A DNA stretch of 34,624 nt from Flavobacteriaceae bacterium (GTDB taxonomy: Bacteria; Bacteroidota; Bacteroidia; Flavobacteriales; Flavobacteriaceae), in assembly GCA_002694465.1 (NCBI GenBank), contig NZMG01000051.1:1-34624 (forward strand), written 5' to 3'. Below are positions 8,247 through 16,700 of this stretch, piece after piece (position 1 is the stretch's first letter; each line of letters starts with the position of its first letter). A model generated the notes under the pieces. It searched no databases, had not been told where the DNA came from, and saw only the letters and a list, made by a program, of their open reading frames with translations. A program made the position numbers and the translations under genes.

Positions 8247-8309
8247 CAAATTTACAAATTATATAGATAAAATTTATACAAATGGAATATAATTCAGTTT
8301 TTATCTATA
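8247..8309 (-). promoter_or_regulatory. oxyR promoter with an 11-bp perfect inverted repeat (candidate autoregulatory site)
   Basis: A minus-strand TAAATTTG (8254-8247) fits TAnnTTTG 16 bases before the oxyR start. Just upstream, TATAGATAAAA (8262-8272) is exactly repeated in inverted form as TTTTATCTATA (8299-8309), 26 bases apart. Each arm has an ATAG/CTAT core as in OxyR sites, but the 46-base outer spacing exceeds the classical 37-base tetramer site. One arm abuts the promoter, which would suit repression. Confidence 0.5.
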
Positions 8310-8338
8310 AAAAAAGTCAGTGTAGTGACACTGACTTT
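8306..8338 (-). terminator. Intrinsic terminator of the DUF2141 gene
   Basis: Perfect 11-bp stem AAAGTCAGTGT / ACACTGACTTT (8313-8323 and 8328-8338), four-base AGTG loop. On the minus strand it is followed by a seven-T run (8315-8309), 21 bases after the DUF2141 stop. Confidence 0.88.
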
Positions 8339-8358
8339 CAAATATATTTTTAAAAAAA

Positions 8359-8787
8359 TTATAATCTAATCTGCATGACAATGGGTTCGGTACCCACTTC
8401 AAATTTTGCTTCACTCCATTTTGGGGGACCATAACTCATTGGGTTGTTTGATACACCATACATCTCCTTTGGCATTCCATTAGGCTCAAAATCCATGATT
8501 TTGTTTCCGTTTTTATCGTGGTATAAAGAAATCGCATACGTTCCAGGTTGTACGTTGGTAAAGGTGACAGAAGCATATCCTTCATTAACGTCACTTTCTT
8601 GCCCTTGTAATGGTGAGGCTTTCATAAAGGTTTCTTCATTATACAATCCCGCTATAAGACTTCCGCCATGTCCAGGTACTGGTATGGTGACTGTAATGGT
8701 AGTTCCTTTAGTATCATTCGATTTTTTTTGTGCGGTTACTAGAAAGGAAGAAAATAGAAGGGTAATGACTAATAATAGATTTTTCAT
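8359..8787 (-). CDS. Secreted DUF2141 protein
   Basis: A 142-residue exported protein. Signal peptide MKNLLLVITLLFSSFLVTAQ (residues 1-20), then a single DUF2141 domain: the family's strand pattern with ITVTIPVPGHGGSLIAGLYN, TFMKASPLQGQESDVNEG, VTFTNVQPGTYAISLYHDKNGNKIMD (GTYAI...HD.N.N...D core) and a final FGVSNNP-like segment (YGVSNNPMSYGPPKW). DUF2141 proteins are periplasmic or surface proteins of unknown function, common in Bacteroidota. It is monocistronic, with its own terminator directly downstream. Confidence 0.9.
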   Translation of the reverse strand: MKNLLLVITLLFSSFLVTAQKKSNDTKGTTITVTIPVPGHGGSLIAGLYNEETFMKASPLQGQESDVNEGYASVTFTNVQPGTYAISLYHDKNGNKIMDFEPNGMPKEMYGVSNNPMSYGPPKWSEAKFEVGTEPIVMQIRL

Positions 8788-8898
8788 AATGGAATGGTTT
8801 TAAAAGTGTTTCTAATTATTTTACACTTCAAAGGTGAAAATAACAAAATTCTTTACAGAAAAAGAGTTTCTCAACTGTAAATTTTAATGCCTCAATTG

Positions 8899-10230
8899 TT
8901 ATAAAAGACCTCTGGCTTTAATTTCGAGGTATTTATTTATGGTATCTACAGTGAGTTGTTCTGGTGTAGTAAGGATAGAATGGATGCCGTATTTTTTTAG
9001 TTCATTTACAATTAATCTTTTTTCGAAGGCAAACTTTTCGGCTATCACTTTATCATACACTTGCTGAATGGTAGCCGCTTCGGTCTCTATAATTTTTTTG
9101 ATTTCCGTATTTCTGAAAAAGATAACCACCAGTAAATGATTTTTTGAAATTGCTTTTAAATAAGGAAGTTGGCGGTTAAGTCCGTCCATGGTTTCAAAAT
9201 TGGTGTATAAAAACAACAAACTACGGTGTGTGATGTTTTGCTTGATGCTTCCGTATAATTTACTGAAATCACTTTCAAAAAAATTTGTTTTCACATTGTA
9301 AAGTGCTTCTAGAATTAGCTGCATTTGAGAGCTTCTCCGTTCTGCAACGACCTTGTTTTCCACCTTTTTGGAAAACGAAAGCATGCCCGCTTTGTCGTGT
9401 TTTCGCAAAACCACACTGCTTATCACCAAAGCCGAATTAATTGCATAATCGAGCAAACTCAATCCTTCAAAAGGCATTTGCATTGATCTCCCTTTATCAA
9501 TTAGGTTATACACAGGTTGCGATTTCTCATCCTGAAAAAGATTCACCATTAAGCTATTGGTTTTGGCTGTGGCTTTCCAATTAATGGTTCGTAAATCGTC
9601 TCCCAAAACGTATTCTTTAATCTGTTCAAATTCCATACTATGCCCAATACGTCGCATTTTACGTAATCCAAATTCCAACGAATTTTTATTGATATTAAGC
9701 ATTTCGAACCGCTTTAACTGCTTAAAGCTTGGATAGGTTTTCACCATGGTATCACTATCGAATGTAAATCGTTTCGCGACCAGTCCTAGTTTTGAAGAGG
9801 CATAAATATTCAGGTCGCCAAAGTGATATTCACCACGTTCTAGAGGTTTTAACGTGTACTCTAAAGTCACTTTTTTATTAGGAAGAATACTAGTGTTTAA
9901 TTTGAAATCACGAAGCTGAAACTGAAAAGGTGTTTCGTCTATTACCTCGCAATACACTTTAAAGAAATAGTTATTTTCAATGGCAATTTGAATGGTATTT
10001 TCATCTCCATTCGAAAATTTTTCAGGAACGATTCGCTCTCCAACTATTCTTTTACTTCCAAGAAAAACAAAAAGAAAATCTAACAACAAACAAACTAGAA
10101 GAATTAATAATAGCAGTTGTGCCACTCCAAATAAAAACGGGACAAAATAACTTACCCCAAACAATACAACAACCCCACTGCAAGCGTAGAAGAATGTTGG
10201 TTGTATGTAAAAAGGTTTTAGGAATTTCAT
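8899..10230 (-). CDS. DUF58 (vWA-like) membrane-anchored protein of the MoxR cluster
   Basis: A 443-residue protein starting at the ATG at 10230 (MKFLKPFYIQ), preceded by a GGAG four bases after the DUF805 stop. A longer frame to 10257 overlaps DUF805 and is less likely. Two membrane segments lie at about residues 15-60. The DUF58 core is visible at about residues 190-230 (MRRIGHSMEFEQIKEYVLGDDLRTINWKATAKT), which is the hallmark block, with a vWA-like region after it containing a DKGRSM metal-site motif. DUF58 proteins act with MoxR AAA+ ATPases, probably in maturation of surface complexes. It is the last gene of the SpoIIM-to-DUF58 operon. Confidence 0.9.
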   Translation of the reverse strand: MKFLKPFYIQPTFFYACSGVVVLFGVSYFVPFLFGVAQLLLLILLVCLLLDFLFVFLGSKRIVGERIVPEKFSNGDENTIQIAIENNYFFKVYCEVIDETPFQFQLRDFKLNTSILPNKKVTLEYTLKPLERGEYHFGDLNIYASSKLGLVAKRFTFDSDTMVKTYPSFKQLKRFEMLNINKNSLEFGLRKMRRIGHSMEFEQIKEYVLGDDLRTINWKATAKTNSLMVNLFQDEKSQPVYNLIDKGRSMQMPFEGLSLLDYAINSALVISSVVLRKHDKAGMLSFSKKVENKVVAERRSSQMQLILEALYNVKTNFFESDFSKLYGSIKQNITHRSLLFLYTNFETMDGLNRQLPYLKAISKNHLLVVIFFRNTEIKKIIETEAATIQQVYDKVIAEKFAFEKRLIVNELKKYGIHSILTTPEQLTVDTINKYLEIKARGLL

Positions 10231-10234
10231 CGTG

Positions 10235-10615
10235 TTAATTTTGCATCTCCTTTCCAATGGAATTCATTTCTTGAAAATTTCCCAATTCCTTTGGGTTAAG
10301 CCCATACTTATTGATGCCATAATCGCTATCACCAACAAGGAGCACAAATACATAAAGTGGAATGAGTAAATACCATCCACTATTGCCTCGGTCATGACAG
10401 CGCTTTGTACTTTGAGCCAAAAAAAACCAAGAGGAAGGAATCCATAGCAGTATAAACCCCATTACGGCATAGGCAGAGTAAAATTCTTCGCTATATTCAT
10501 CTAAAAAATAAAATACATAATAAAAAGCCACATACAATGCAATAACCAGAATAACACTAAGAATGTATTCCTTGCGATGAATTCTACCAGTAAATTCAAA
10601 TGGTTTTTTAAACAT
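10235..10615 (-). CDS. DUF805 membrane protein inserted in the MoxR operon
   Basis: A 126-residue DUF805 inner-membrane protein: FEFTGRIHRKEYILSV at the N terminus (the family's F.GRi.R.eyw motif), three to four hydrophobic segments, the conserved STKRCHDRGNSGWYLL block near residues 69-84, and a GINKYG motif near residue 103. DUF805 is usually found alone and has no known biochemical role. Its position between MoxR and DUF58, which are normally adjacent, is unusual. Gaps are small (14 bases to MoxR, 4 to DUF58), so it is part of the same transcript. Confidence 0.85.
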   Translation of the reverse strand: MFKKPFEFTGRIHRKEYILSVILVIALYVAFYYVFYFLDEYSEEFYSAYAVMGFILLWIPSSWFFLAQSTKRCHDRGNSGWYLLIPLYVFVLLVGDSDYGINKYGLNPKELGNFQEMNSIGKEMQN

Positions 10616-10629
10616 TTTCAGTATACTTT

Positions 10630-11697
10630 TTATCTTGGTATTTCGGTCATTTCAATAATTTGTTGAATGATATCATCACTCGTAAGCCCTTCCATTTCGC
10701 GTTCGGGCGTCACTATTACTCTATGGTGCAATACGGGTATAGCGGCTCGTTTAATATCTTCTGGGGTTACAAAATCGCGTCCATTCATAGCAGCAAAAGC
10801 CTTACTGGCTTTTAAAATGGCAATGGATGCACGAGGCGATGCTCCTAAATACAGATATTGGTTATTTCGTGTTGCTACAATAATTTGTGCGATATAACGC
10901 AACAAGTGTGCTTCAATAAACACTTGAGAAACCAAATGTTGATACGTAGCAATTTGTTCGCTAGTTAAAAAGGAAGCTACTGTATCTGTTTTGGAAATAT
11001 CTTTTAAATCGTGTTCTCGCTTTAAGATTTCAATCTCATCATCCAGGTTGGGATAATCCACTGTAATTTTGAATAGAAATCGGTCGAGTTGTGCTTCGGG
11101 TAACCGATAGGTTCCTTCTTGCTCTACTGGGTTTTGGGTAGCCAATACCATAAAGGGAGGGGCTAAATCATATTGAATTCCATCCATCGTAATTTGATGC
11201 TCTTCCATCACCTCAAACAAAGCTGCTTGCGTCTTTGCTGGCGCACGGTTGATTTCATCAATAAGAATCATATTCGAGAAAATGGGCCCTTTTTTGAATT
11301 CAAATTCGGTAGTTTTTAGATTAAAAACCGATGTCCCTAAAATATCACTAGGCATTAAATCGGGGGTAAATTGAATTCGACTAAACCCAACCGACAGTGT
11401 TTTAGAAAGTAACTTAGCTGTAACGGTTTTGGCAATCCCTGGCACACCCTCAATAAGGGAATGCCCGCCCGCCAGAAGCGATGCGATGAGCATATCAATC
11501 ATATCCTTTTGCCCCACAATGACTTTTCCTACTTCGGATCGAATCTTTTGTACATTTTGACTTAACTCGCCCAGATCCAACCTGCTTTTAAAATCAAGAG
11601 ATTCCTCCTCGGTGCCTAACACTTCCTCAACAGGGTCGATATGTTCTGGAGTTTGTGCATCCTCAGGTGTAAACTTTTCGTCTTTTTGTTCTTCCAT
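10630..11697 (-). CDS. MoxR-family AAA+ ATPase
   Basis: A 355-residue AAA+ chaperone-like ATPase. Walker A is GVPGIAKT (residues 84-91), Walker B ILIDE (144-148) followed by INRAPAKTQAALFEVMEE, then sensor 1 with ATQNPVEQEGTY and an arginine-finger region (LPEAQLDRF). The C-terminal lid carries GASPRASIAILKASKA. The acidic first 40 residues are extra. MoxR proteins work with vWA proteins such as DUF58 in assembly or maturation. The flanking DUF4350, DUF4129 and SpoIIM-like genes form the standard Bacteroidota MoxR cluster. The gene is separated from the one before it by two bases. Confidence 0.95.
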   Translation of the reverse strand: MEEQKDEKFTPEDAQTPEHIDPVEEVLGTEEESLDFKSRLDLGELSQNVQKIRSEVGKVIVGQKDMIDMLIASLLAGGHSLIEGVPGIAKTVTAKLLSKTLSVGFSRIQFTPDLMPSDILGTSVFNLKTTEFEFKKGPIFSNMILIDEINRAPAKTQAALFEVMEEHQITMDGIQYDLAPPFMVLATQNPVEQEGTYRLPEAQLDRFLFKITVDYPNLDDEIEILKREHDLKDISKTDTVASFLTSEQIATYQHLVSQVFIEAHLLRYIAQIIVATRNNQYLYLGASPRASIAILKASKAFAAMNGRDFVTPEDIKRAAIPVLHHRVIVTPEREMEGLTSDDIIQQIIEMTEIPR

Positions 11698-11699
11698 AG

Positions 11700-12911
11700 T
11701 TATTCTGAATAAAATTCTTCAATGTATGTATTTAGCTGAATTAGGTTACTTTCAAAATATTGTCTTTTGTTGCGTAACCAATCAATGTAATTTATGAGTG
11801 TTTTTACCTTTTCTTTTTTCACTCCCGATTTTAAACTCAATCGTTCTATAAAGTCGTCATCCAACTTTGAAGTGTCTAAGTTATACTGTGTGCGTATCCT
11901 TTCTAAGAAATAGGTCGATTTTTTTTCAATAATGTTTTTATGGTCTTGGGTTTCGAAGTATAAGTTTGAAATGGTTTTTACAAAAGCAACGGTAGTATTT
12001 TCCAAAGGTTTTACCACCTTGACTATGCGCTGTCTTCGCTTGGCATTAAAAATAACGAAAAGAAATATCAGTATTAATGCCAAATACCAAGCCCACCGAA
12101 AGGCACGTTGTTCTAGGAACCATCCCAAATCTGAAGATTCCTCGGCTTCATTACTATAGGGCGTTTGATATTTATAAAATGAATCGAAGTAAATATCCTC
12201 ATCTGGAAAAAAGGATAAAACTCCCTCTACATAGCGGTAGTTATCGTCTTTTAAAATATTGTAATTGGTAAATATTTTAGGCTGTAGGTGTAAATAAATA
12301 GTACCATCTTCAAAAGGGACTTTAATAAAGTTGGGCTTTGTTTTTTCTTCATCTGCATAGCCTAATACTTGATGTGAAGAAGGCGGCATCACCCCAAAAT
12401 AATAATCACCAATGCTGCGGTCAATTTTTGTGTTTTTTTCAGAAAGATTTTTAGGTTCAAATACTAAGTTGGAAATACTATCTTTTTCATTTTGGATATA
12501 ATCTATATCAATACCTAGTGTATCTACCAGTATTTGTGGAAAATAATAATCTGATATAAATAAAGTATTTCCATGTTCTGCAAAATAGAGTAACTCATCC
12601 ACAGAGTCATAGGTGAGGGCATTGGAGTTTCCAATTTTTATGTAAGTGCCCTTTGCAATGTGGTCGCCGTAACCGTCTTCAGAATTGGCATAAAAGTAAC
12701 TCGCCGGCTGGTGATACAGCGTTCGGATTTTCTTATCCTGAAAAATGAGAGCTAATTCTTTGTAAAAAACACTCAATCCGTAGGGCTTGTTGCTTTTTTC
12801 GTTAAAAGATTCTTCCCAATCAATAGTTTTGGAGTAGGAAAAATCACAACTTCGAGCCAAAAGAATGACAAGAATAATAATGAGGCCTCCTATGAGATAT
12901 ACCTTTTTCAT
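11700..12911 (-). CDS. DUF4350 membrane-anchored protein
   Basis: A 403-residue protein with an N-terminal membrane anchor (residues 3-20), a large extracytoplasmic region with the DUF4350 motif near residues 36-60 (the YGLSVFYKEL segment), a second membrane segment around residues 272-290, and a cytoplasmic C-terminal region rich in helices. DUF4350 is a GATase-like, inactive-looking domain found next to MoxR and DUF4129. It overlaps DUF4129 by four bases (12908-12911, ATGA). It probably forms part of the same membrane complex; its role is inferred only from gene order. Confidence 0.85.
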   Translation of the reverse strand: MKKVYLIGGLIIILVILLARSCDFSYSKTIDWEESFNEKSNKPYGLSVFYKELALIFQDKKIRTLYHQPASYFYANSEDGYGDHIAKGTYIKIGNSNALTYDSVDELLYFAEHGNTLFISDYYFPQILVDTLGIDIDYIQNEKDSISNLVFEPKNLSEKNTKIDRSIGDYYFGVMPPSSHQVLGYADEEKTKPNFIKVPFEDGTIYLHLQPKIFTNYNILKDDNYRYVEGVLSFFPDEDIYFDSFYKYQTPYSNEAEESSDLGWFLEQRAFRWAWYLALILIFLFVIFNAKRRQRIVKVVKPLENTTVAFVKTISNLYFETQDHKNIIEKKSTYFLERIRTQYNLDTSKLDDDFIERLSLKSGVKKEKVKTLINYIDWLRNKRQYFESNLIQLNTYIEEFYSE

Positions 12912-13645
12912 GAGGCGACCTTTTTAATAAGTTGAACAAAATTCTCCTTAGCGATTTGATATTGCTTTAAGTTAATGGGAAACTCACCGTACCAGATATA
13001 ATCGTATAAATAGGAGGTAAACTTAAAATCGTTGCTAAAACCCTGTTGTTTTACTTCATAAAAGTATTCTTCGTTGGTTTTGTCTTCTTCAAGTTTTATA
13101 AAATTCTTAAGGCTTAAGCGTTTTAAAACTAATATATGATAGAAACGAATGGCGAGTCTATAATCACCATTTTTTTCTGCGGAGGCTATTAAACCTTCAA
13201 TATCGGTTTGTTCAATATTTTCAACCGAAAAATCTTCGTGAGTTGTAATCTCTGTATTCTTTTTGGAACTAAAAAGACTTGTTCCGCCTTCATTTATAAG
13301 AATGTAAGCGAGGTAGATTACCGCAAGAATGAGGGCAATGACAAAAATCCAATTAAGAAATTGGAATCTAGGAACATCACCGGTAAATTCTTCCTCATTA
13401 TTTTCCTCGTCGATTTCGGTTTTCTTATTTTCAAACTCTTCAAATTCACCACTTCCCCTTCGCGTGTAACGAACAACCTCTTTCCCTTCATAGTTAAACT
13501 TTTCATTGTTGTAACGCTCTTTAAAATCTTCATCAAATATTCGTTTCGGCTCATTTTGAGCATCCGAAACCTGAAGCCAAAAGCAACAAAGTATAATAGT
13601 AACTAATCGCGCTACTTTGGAAAAGAATTGTAAGCTATGCTTCAT
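12908..13645 (-). CDS. DUF4129 membrane protein
   Basis: A 245-residue protein with a signal peptide (residues 1-30, ending SDAQ), an acidic periplasmic linker with EEDEENNEEE-like runs, a membrane segment at about residues 96-116, and a cytosolic DUF4129 domain (from about residue 150: GDYRLAIRFYHILVLKRLS, later DYIWYGEFP). The DUF4129 domain is often fused to transglutaminase proteins and here stands alone. It overlaps the upstream SpoIIM-like gene by 11 bases and the downstream DUF4350 gene by four, so translation is coupled. Confidence 0.85.
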   Translation of the reverse strand: MKHSLQFFSKVARLVTIILCCFWLQVSDAQNEPKRIFDEDFKERYNNEKFNYEGKEVVRYTRRGSGEFEEFENKKTEIDEENNEEEFTGDVPRFQFLNWIFVIALILAVIYLAYILINEGGTSLFSSKKNTEITTHEDFSVENIEQTDIEGLIASAEKNGDYRLAIRFYHILVLKRLSLKNFIKLEEDKTNEEYFYEVKQQGFSNDFKFTSYLYDYIWYGEFPINLKQYQIAKENFVQLIKKVAS

Positions 13646-14630
13646 GAAGTCTCCCCGAAGTTAAAATTGATTGATGCATTTTTTTCTGAACCACAAAAGG
13701 ATAGATAAGATAGTAGTACCCAATGAGGGACAGTGTTAACAGAATGATTCCTACCGAAAGAAAATTTGGCATAACATTGGAATATCGAGTAACAAACCCT
13801 TCTAAAAACCCTGCCGAAAAGGTAAACGGAAAGGTACTAATCAAAATTTTCACACCCACTTTCACCCCTCGTTTAAAAGATTCCATCCTTGAATATGTAC
13901 CCGGAAACAGAATACTAGCTCCTAAAATAAGACCCGCGGCTGCTTCAATAACAATGGCAAATATCTCCATGGCTCCGTGAATCCAAATCCCTCGAACACT
14001 TTCCCAAAACACCTCTTTTTCATAAAAGAAATACTGAAAACTCCCAAGCATTATGCAATTTTTAAAGAGCACCCATAGGGTTCCAAATCCGCCAAAAACT
14101 CCTAAAATAAAAGCAATAAGCCCAACTTTTAAATTATTTACTGTGATGCCAATAAAACTACCCCAATTGCTTCCGCTTTTATATACTGCAACGGGATCGC
14201 CAGCTTCAATATTTTCTAAAGTCATATTCACATAGGCATCGCCTAAAATAGAACGTACAAACTCTCCATCATTGGCTGCCGAAATAACGCCAATGGCTGT
14301 AAATAGTGAAAAAACAGCAAAAGCGATATAAATAAACTTTCGGTATTGGTAGGTGAGGAGGGGAATTTCCGTTTTCCAAAAACCCACGATCCTATTGGTG
14401 TCTTCTCTTTTGGTTTTATAAATTTTCTGAAATGCCTTCGCCGCTAACTGATTTAAATACCCAATAATCTTACTTTTGGGATAGAAGGTTTGTGCGTACG
14501 ATAAATCGTTGATAATTTGAATGTATTCCGAAGCCAATGCATCGGGGTCTTTAAGGTCATCGTTGAAGATTGCTTTTTCAAACTTCAGCCATTTTTCCTT
14601 ATTTTGTTTGATAAAAGCAACTTCCCTCAT
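13635..14630 (-). CDS. SpoIIM-family membrane protein (first gene of MoxR operon)
   Basis: A 331-residue polytopic membrane protein of the stage II sporulation M family, which is widespread in non-sporulating bacteria within MoxR clusters. The N-terminal 105 residues are a soluble helical domain; membrane segments follow at about 110-130, 170-190, 220-240, 265-285 and 295-315. The conserved GIWIHGAMEIFAIVIEAAAG block (about 214-233) is a family hallmark, as is the LEGFVTRY segment. It is first in its operon; the divergent RDD gene starts only 24 bases away, so promoters must overlap. Confidence 0.88.
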   Translation of the reverse strand: MREVAFIKQNKEKWLKFEKAIFNDDLKDPDALASEYIQIINDLSYAQTFYPKSKIIGYLNQLAAKAFQKIYKTKREDTNRIVGFWKTEIPLLTYQYRKFIYIAFAVFSLFTAIGVISAANDGEFVRSILGDAYVNMTLENIEAGDPVAVYKSGSNWGSFIGITVNNLKVGLIAFILGVFGGFGTLWVLFKNCIMLGSFQYFFYEKEVFWESVRGIWIHGAMEIFAIVIEAAAGLILGASILFPGTYSRMESFKRGVKVGVKILISTFPFTFSAGFLEGFVTRYSNVMPNFLSVGIILLTLSLIGYYYLIYPFVVQKKMHQSILTSGRLHEA

Positions 14631-14654
14631 AACTTTACCAAATTAAAAAAGAAT

Positions 14655-15374
14655 ATGCCAGAGTTACAAATTAACACAACCCAAAATGTAAAAATAAATT
14701 ACACGGCAGCAGGGGCAGGAGAACGACTTGTGGCATACTTTATAGACTCGTGTATTAAATGGGGATACCTCATTATTTTAAGTTGGGGATTTGGGGCTTT
14801 TGAAAACATGGACGAGTGGTCACAAATAGGTATTAGCACCGTATTAAGTTTACCGGTCGTTTTTTACACATTATTGCAAGAATTATTTTTAGATGGACAA
14901 ACCCTAGGAAAAAAAGCCATGAAAATTAGAGTGGTGAAAATTGACGGATATCAGGCTTCACTGGCCGATTATCTCATTCGTTGGTTTTTCAGAATCGTAG
15001 ATATTTACATTTTTGGAATGGGGTTGTTTTTTATTGCCTTCAGTAAAAAATCACAACGCATTGGAGATATGGCGGCTGGGACTTCGGTCATTTCCCTAAA
15101 AGATAAAGTATTAATGAGTCATACCATTTTAGAAAACTTAAAAGAAGGATACAAACCAACCTATCCCACAGTAATTAAATTGTCCGATAACGATGCTCGG
15201 ATTATTAAAGAAACCTATACCTCGGCCAAGGCTTCCAAAGATTTTAAAACGCTTATAAAACTTCGTACTAAGATTATGGAAGTTGCCGAAATTAAAGACC
15301 GAAAACACAAAGACGATATCGAGTTTATTGATATAATTTTAAAAGACTATAACTACTATACCCAGAACATGTGA
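14655..15374 (+). CDS. RDD-family membrane protein
   Basis: A 239-residue protein beginning at the ATG at 14655 (MPELQINTTQNVKINYTAAG). A longer in-frame start at 14517 lies inside the divergent SpoIIM-like gene and is rejected. The RDD signature is seen as AGAGERLVAYFIDSCIK (residues 19-35, with the first R and D) and the QTLGKKAMKIRVVK block near residues 86-100. Three to four membrane segments are visible. The C-terminal 80 residues are soluble and helical. RDD proteins are of varied, mostly unknown function and often sit at the head of this MoxR cluster, transcribed away from SpoIIM. Its stop overlaps the next start. Confidence 0.88.
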   Translation: MPELQINTTQNVKINYTAAGAGERLVAYFIDSCIKWGYLIILSWGFGAFENMDEWSQIGISTVLSLPVVFYTLLQELFLDGQTLGKKAMKIRVVKIDGYQASLADYLIRWFFRIVDIYIFGMGLFFIAFSKKSQRIGDMAAGTSVISLKDKVLMSHTILENLKEGYKPTYPTVIKLSDNDARIIKETYTSAKASKDFKTLIKLRTKIMEVAEIKDRKHKDDIEFIDIILKDYNYYTQNM

Positions 15375-15976
15375 GCTTATTTTTAATTATTGACATTTTA
15401 GGAACCATTGCCTTTGCCGTGTCTGGAGCCTTAACAGCTATGAATAAGAAACTCGATATTTTCGGGATTTTTATCATTGCTATTGTAACTGCTTTAGGCG
15501 GAGGAACCCTACGTGATGTTTTAATAGACGCCCCCGTAGCATGGATGCGTGATCTTACCTTTGTGTACGTAATAATAGGAGCTACCATTGTTGCGGTAGT
15601 ATTTAAGAAGAAGCTTAACTATATTCGAAAGTCCTTGTTCTTATTCGATACCATTGGGATAGCCTTGTATACCATAGTTGGGGTTGAAAAGGGAATCGCA
15701 GCCGATTTCCCACCGCTTATCTGTATTGCCTTAGGAACGATGTCTGCCTGTTTTGGCGGGGTGATTCGGGATATTTTATGTAGTGAGATTCCTATTATTT
15801 TCCGAAAGGAAATTTATGCTACTGCTTGTATTATGGGCGGATTAAGCTACTTTTTATTACTGAAAACGCCATTGTCATCAGATGTAATAGTGATACTTTC
15901 AGGCTCGGTGGTGATTACCATTCGCCTTTTTGCGGTGGTTTTTAAATGGTCGCTACCAAGTATTTATAAGGAGTAA
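15371..15976 (+). CDS. TRIC/UPF0126 (YicG-like) cation channel family protein
   Basis: A 201-residue membrane protein with two tandem UPF0126 repeats. Each has a hydrophobic hairpin and a glycine-rich loop: GGGTLRDVL near residues 42-50 and GGVIRDIL near 130-137. Family members are bacterial TRIC (trimeric intracellular cation) channels, probably selective for potassium or other monovalent cations. Start codon is GTG at 15371, overlapping the RDD stop (GTGA), so translation is coupled. The gene ends two bases before the convergent cyclophilin gene. Confidence 0.85.
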   Translation: MSLFLIIDILGTIAFAVSGALTAMNKKLDIFGIFIIAIVTALGGGTLRDVLIDAPVAWMRDLTFVYVIIGATIVAVVFKKKLNYIRKSLFLFDTIGIALYTIVGVEKGIAADFPPLICIALGTMSACFGGVIRDILCSEIPIIFRKEIYATACIMGGLSYFLLLKTPLSSDVIVILSGSVVITIRLFAVVFKWSLPSIYKE

Positions 15977-15978
15977 CT

Positions 15979-16698
15979 TTATTCTATAATTTCAGCCTTG
16001 ATAAACACATTTTGTAAAGGCCATTCGCCATCGTCACGAGGTAATTTAGAAATGGTATCCACTACATCCATTCCTTGGGTGACTCGCCCAAAAATGGTAT
16101 AGTTTCCATTGAGGTGTGAAGTGTATTTATCAGGTCCTAGAAAAATAAAAAATTCATAAGGTGCCGTTTGTTTGTCTGGATTCTCTCGGTATTCTTTTGC
16201 TCCCGATACCGTACCTCTTGTATGTTTTCTTCCGTTTTCCAATTCGGCAGGAAGCAAATAGCTAAAGCCTAATTTTTTACGTTTCATAGGTGTGGCTTTA
16301 GTATCACTATTTCCCGCTTGAATAATAAAATCGGGGACAACCCGATGAAAGAAGGTATTATCAAAATATTGTTGTTTTACAAGGTAGATAAAGTTAGCGC
16401 GGTGTAAGGGGGTATCTTTGTATAATTCTATAAAAATATCACCAAATCGAGTGCTTATTTTTACCTTGGTTTCGGGGTTTTCTTTCCCGTATTCAGTTAA
16501 AAAGGAAACCACATTTTTATTGGTTATTTCGGGATATTGAGCTGTTTGTGGCTTTTTTTCCTTTACAACTTCTTCTTTTGCAACAGAATCTTTTACAGTT
16601 TCTTTAATGGCTTCTACTTTTTCTTCGGAAGTCTTTTGTTTATCTTCACAGCTTATAAAAAATAGAAAAAGGAGTAATACGCTAAAGAGAGCTTTCAT
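15979..16698 (-). CDS. Cyclophilin-type peptidylprolyl isomerase lipoprotein
   Basis: A 239-residue periplasmic PPIase. Residues 1-16 are a lipoprotein signal with the lipobox FISC (Cys17). A charged low-complexity linker with repeated KE/VKE follows to about residue 50. The cyclophilin domain begins at about residue 75 (VKISTRFGDIFIELY) and contains the catalytic FHRVVPDFIIQAGN block (about 118-131, the Arg of FHRVV being the conserved catalytic one), and ends with NYTIFGRVTQGMDVV. It probably helps fold envelope proteins. Its start codon is two bases from the divergent Nudix start, so its promoter lies within the Nudix coding sequence. Confidence 0.92.
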   Translation of the reverse strand: MKALFSVLLLFLFFISCEDKQKTSEEKVEAIKETVKDSVAKEEVVKEKKPQTAQYPEITNKNVVSFLTEYGKENPETKVKISTRFGDIFIELYKDTPLHRANFIYLVKQQYFDNTFFHRVVPDFIIQAGNSDTKATPMKRKKLGFSYLLPAELENGRKHTRGTVSGAKEYRENPDKQTAPYEFFIFLGPDKYTSHLNGNYTIFGRVTQGMDVVDTISKLPRDDGEWPLQNVFIKAEIIE

Positions 16699-16700
16699 CG

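Noticed and set aside
8263..8308. Classical 37-base OxyR tetramer site
   Set aside because: The outer spacing between ATAG and CTAT is 46 bases, and no inner half-sites fit.
13208..13606. 132-aa plus-strand ORF within the DUF4129 gene
   Set aside because: Antisense shadow of an A/T-rich coding region; its hydrophobic composition reflects the complementary codons.
14517..14654. N-terminal extension of the RDD gene
   Set aside because: It lies inside the divergent SpoIIM-like gene; the RDD family starts at the downstream ATG.
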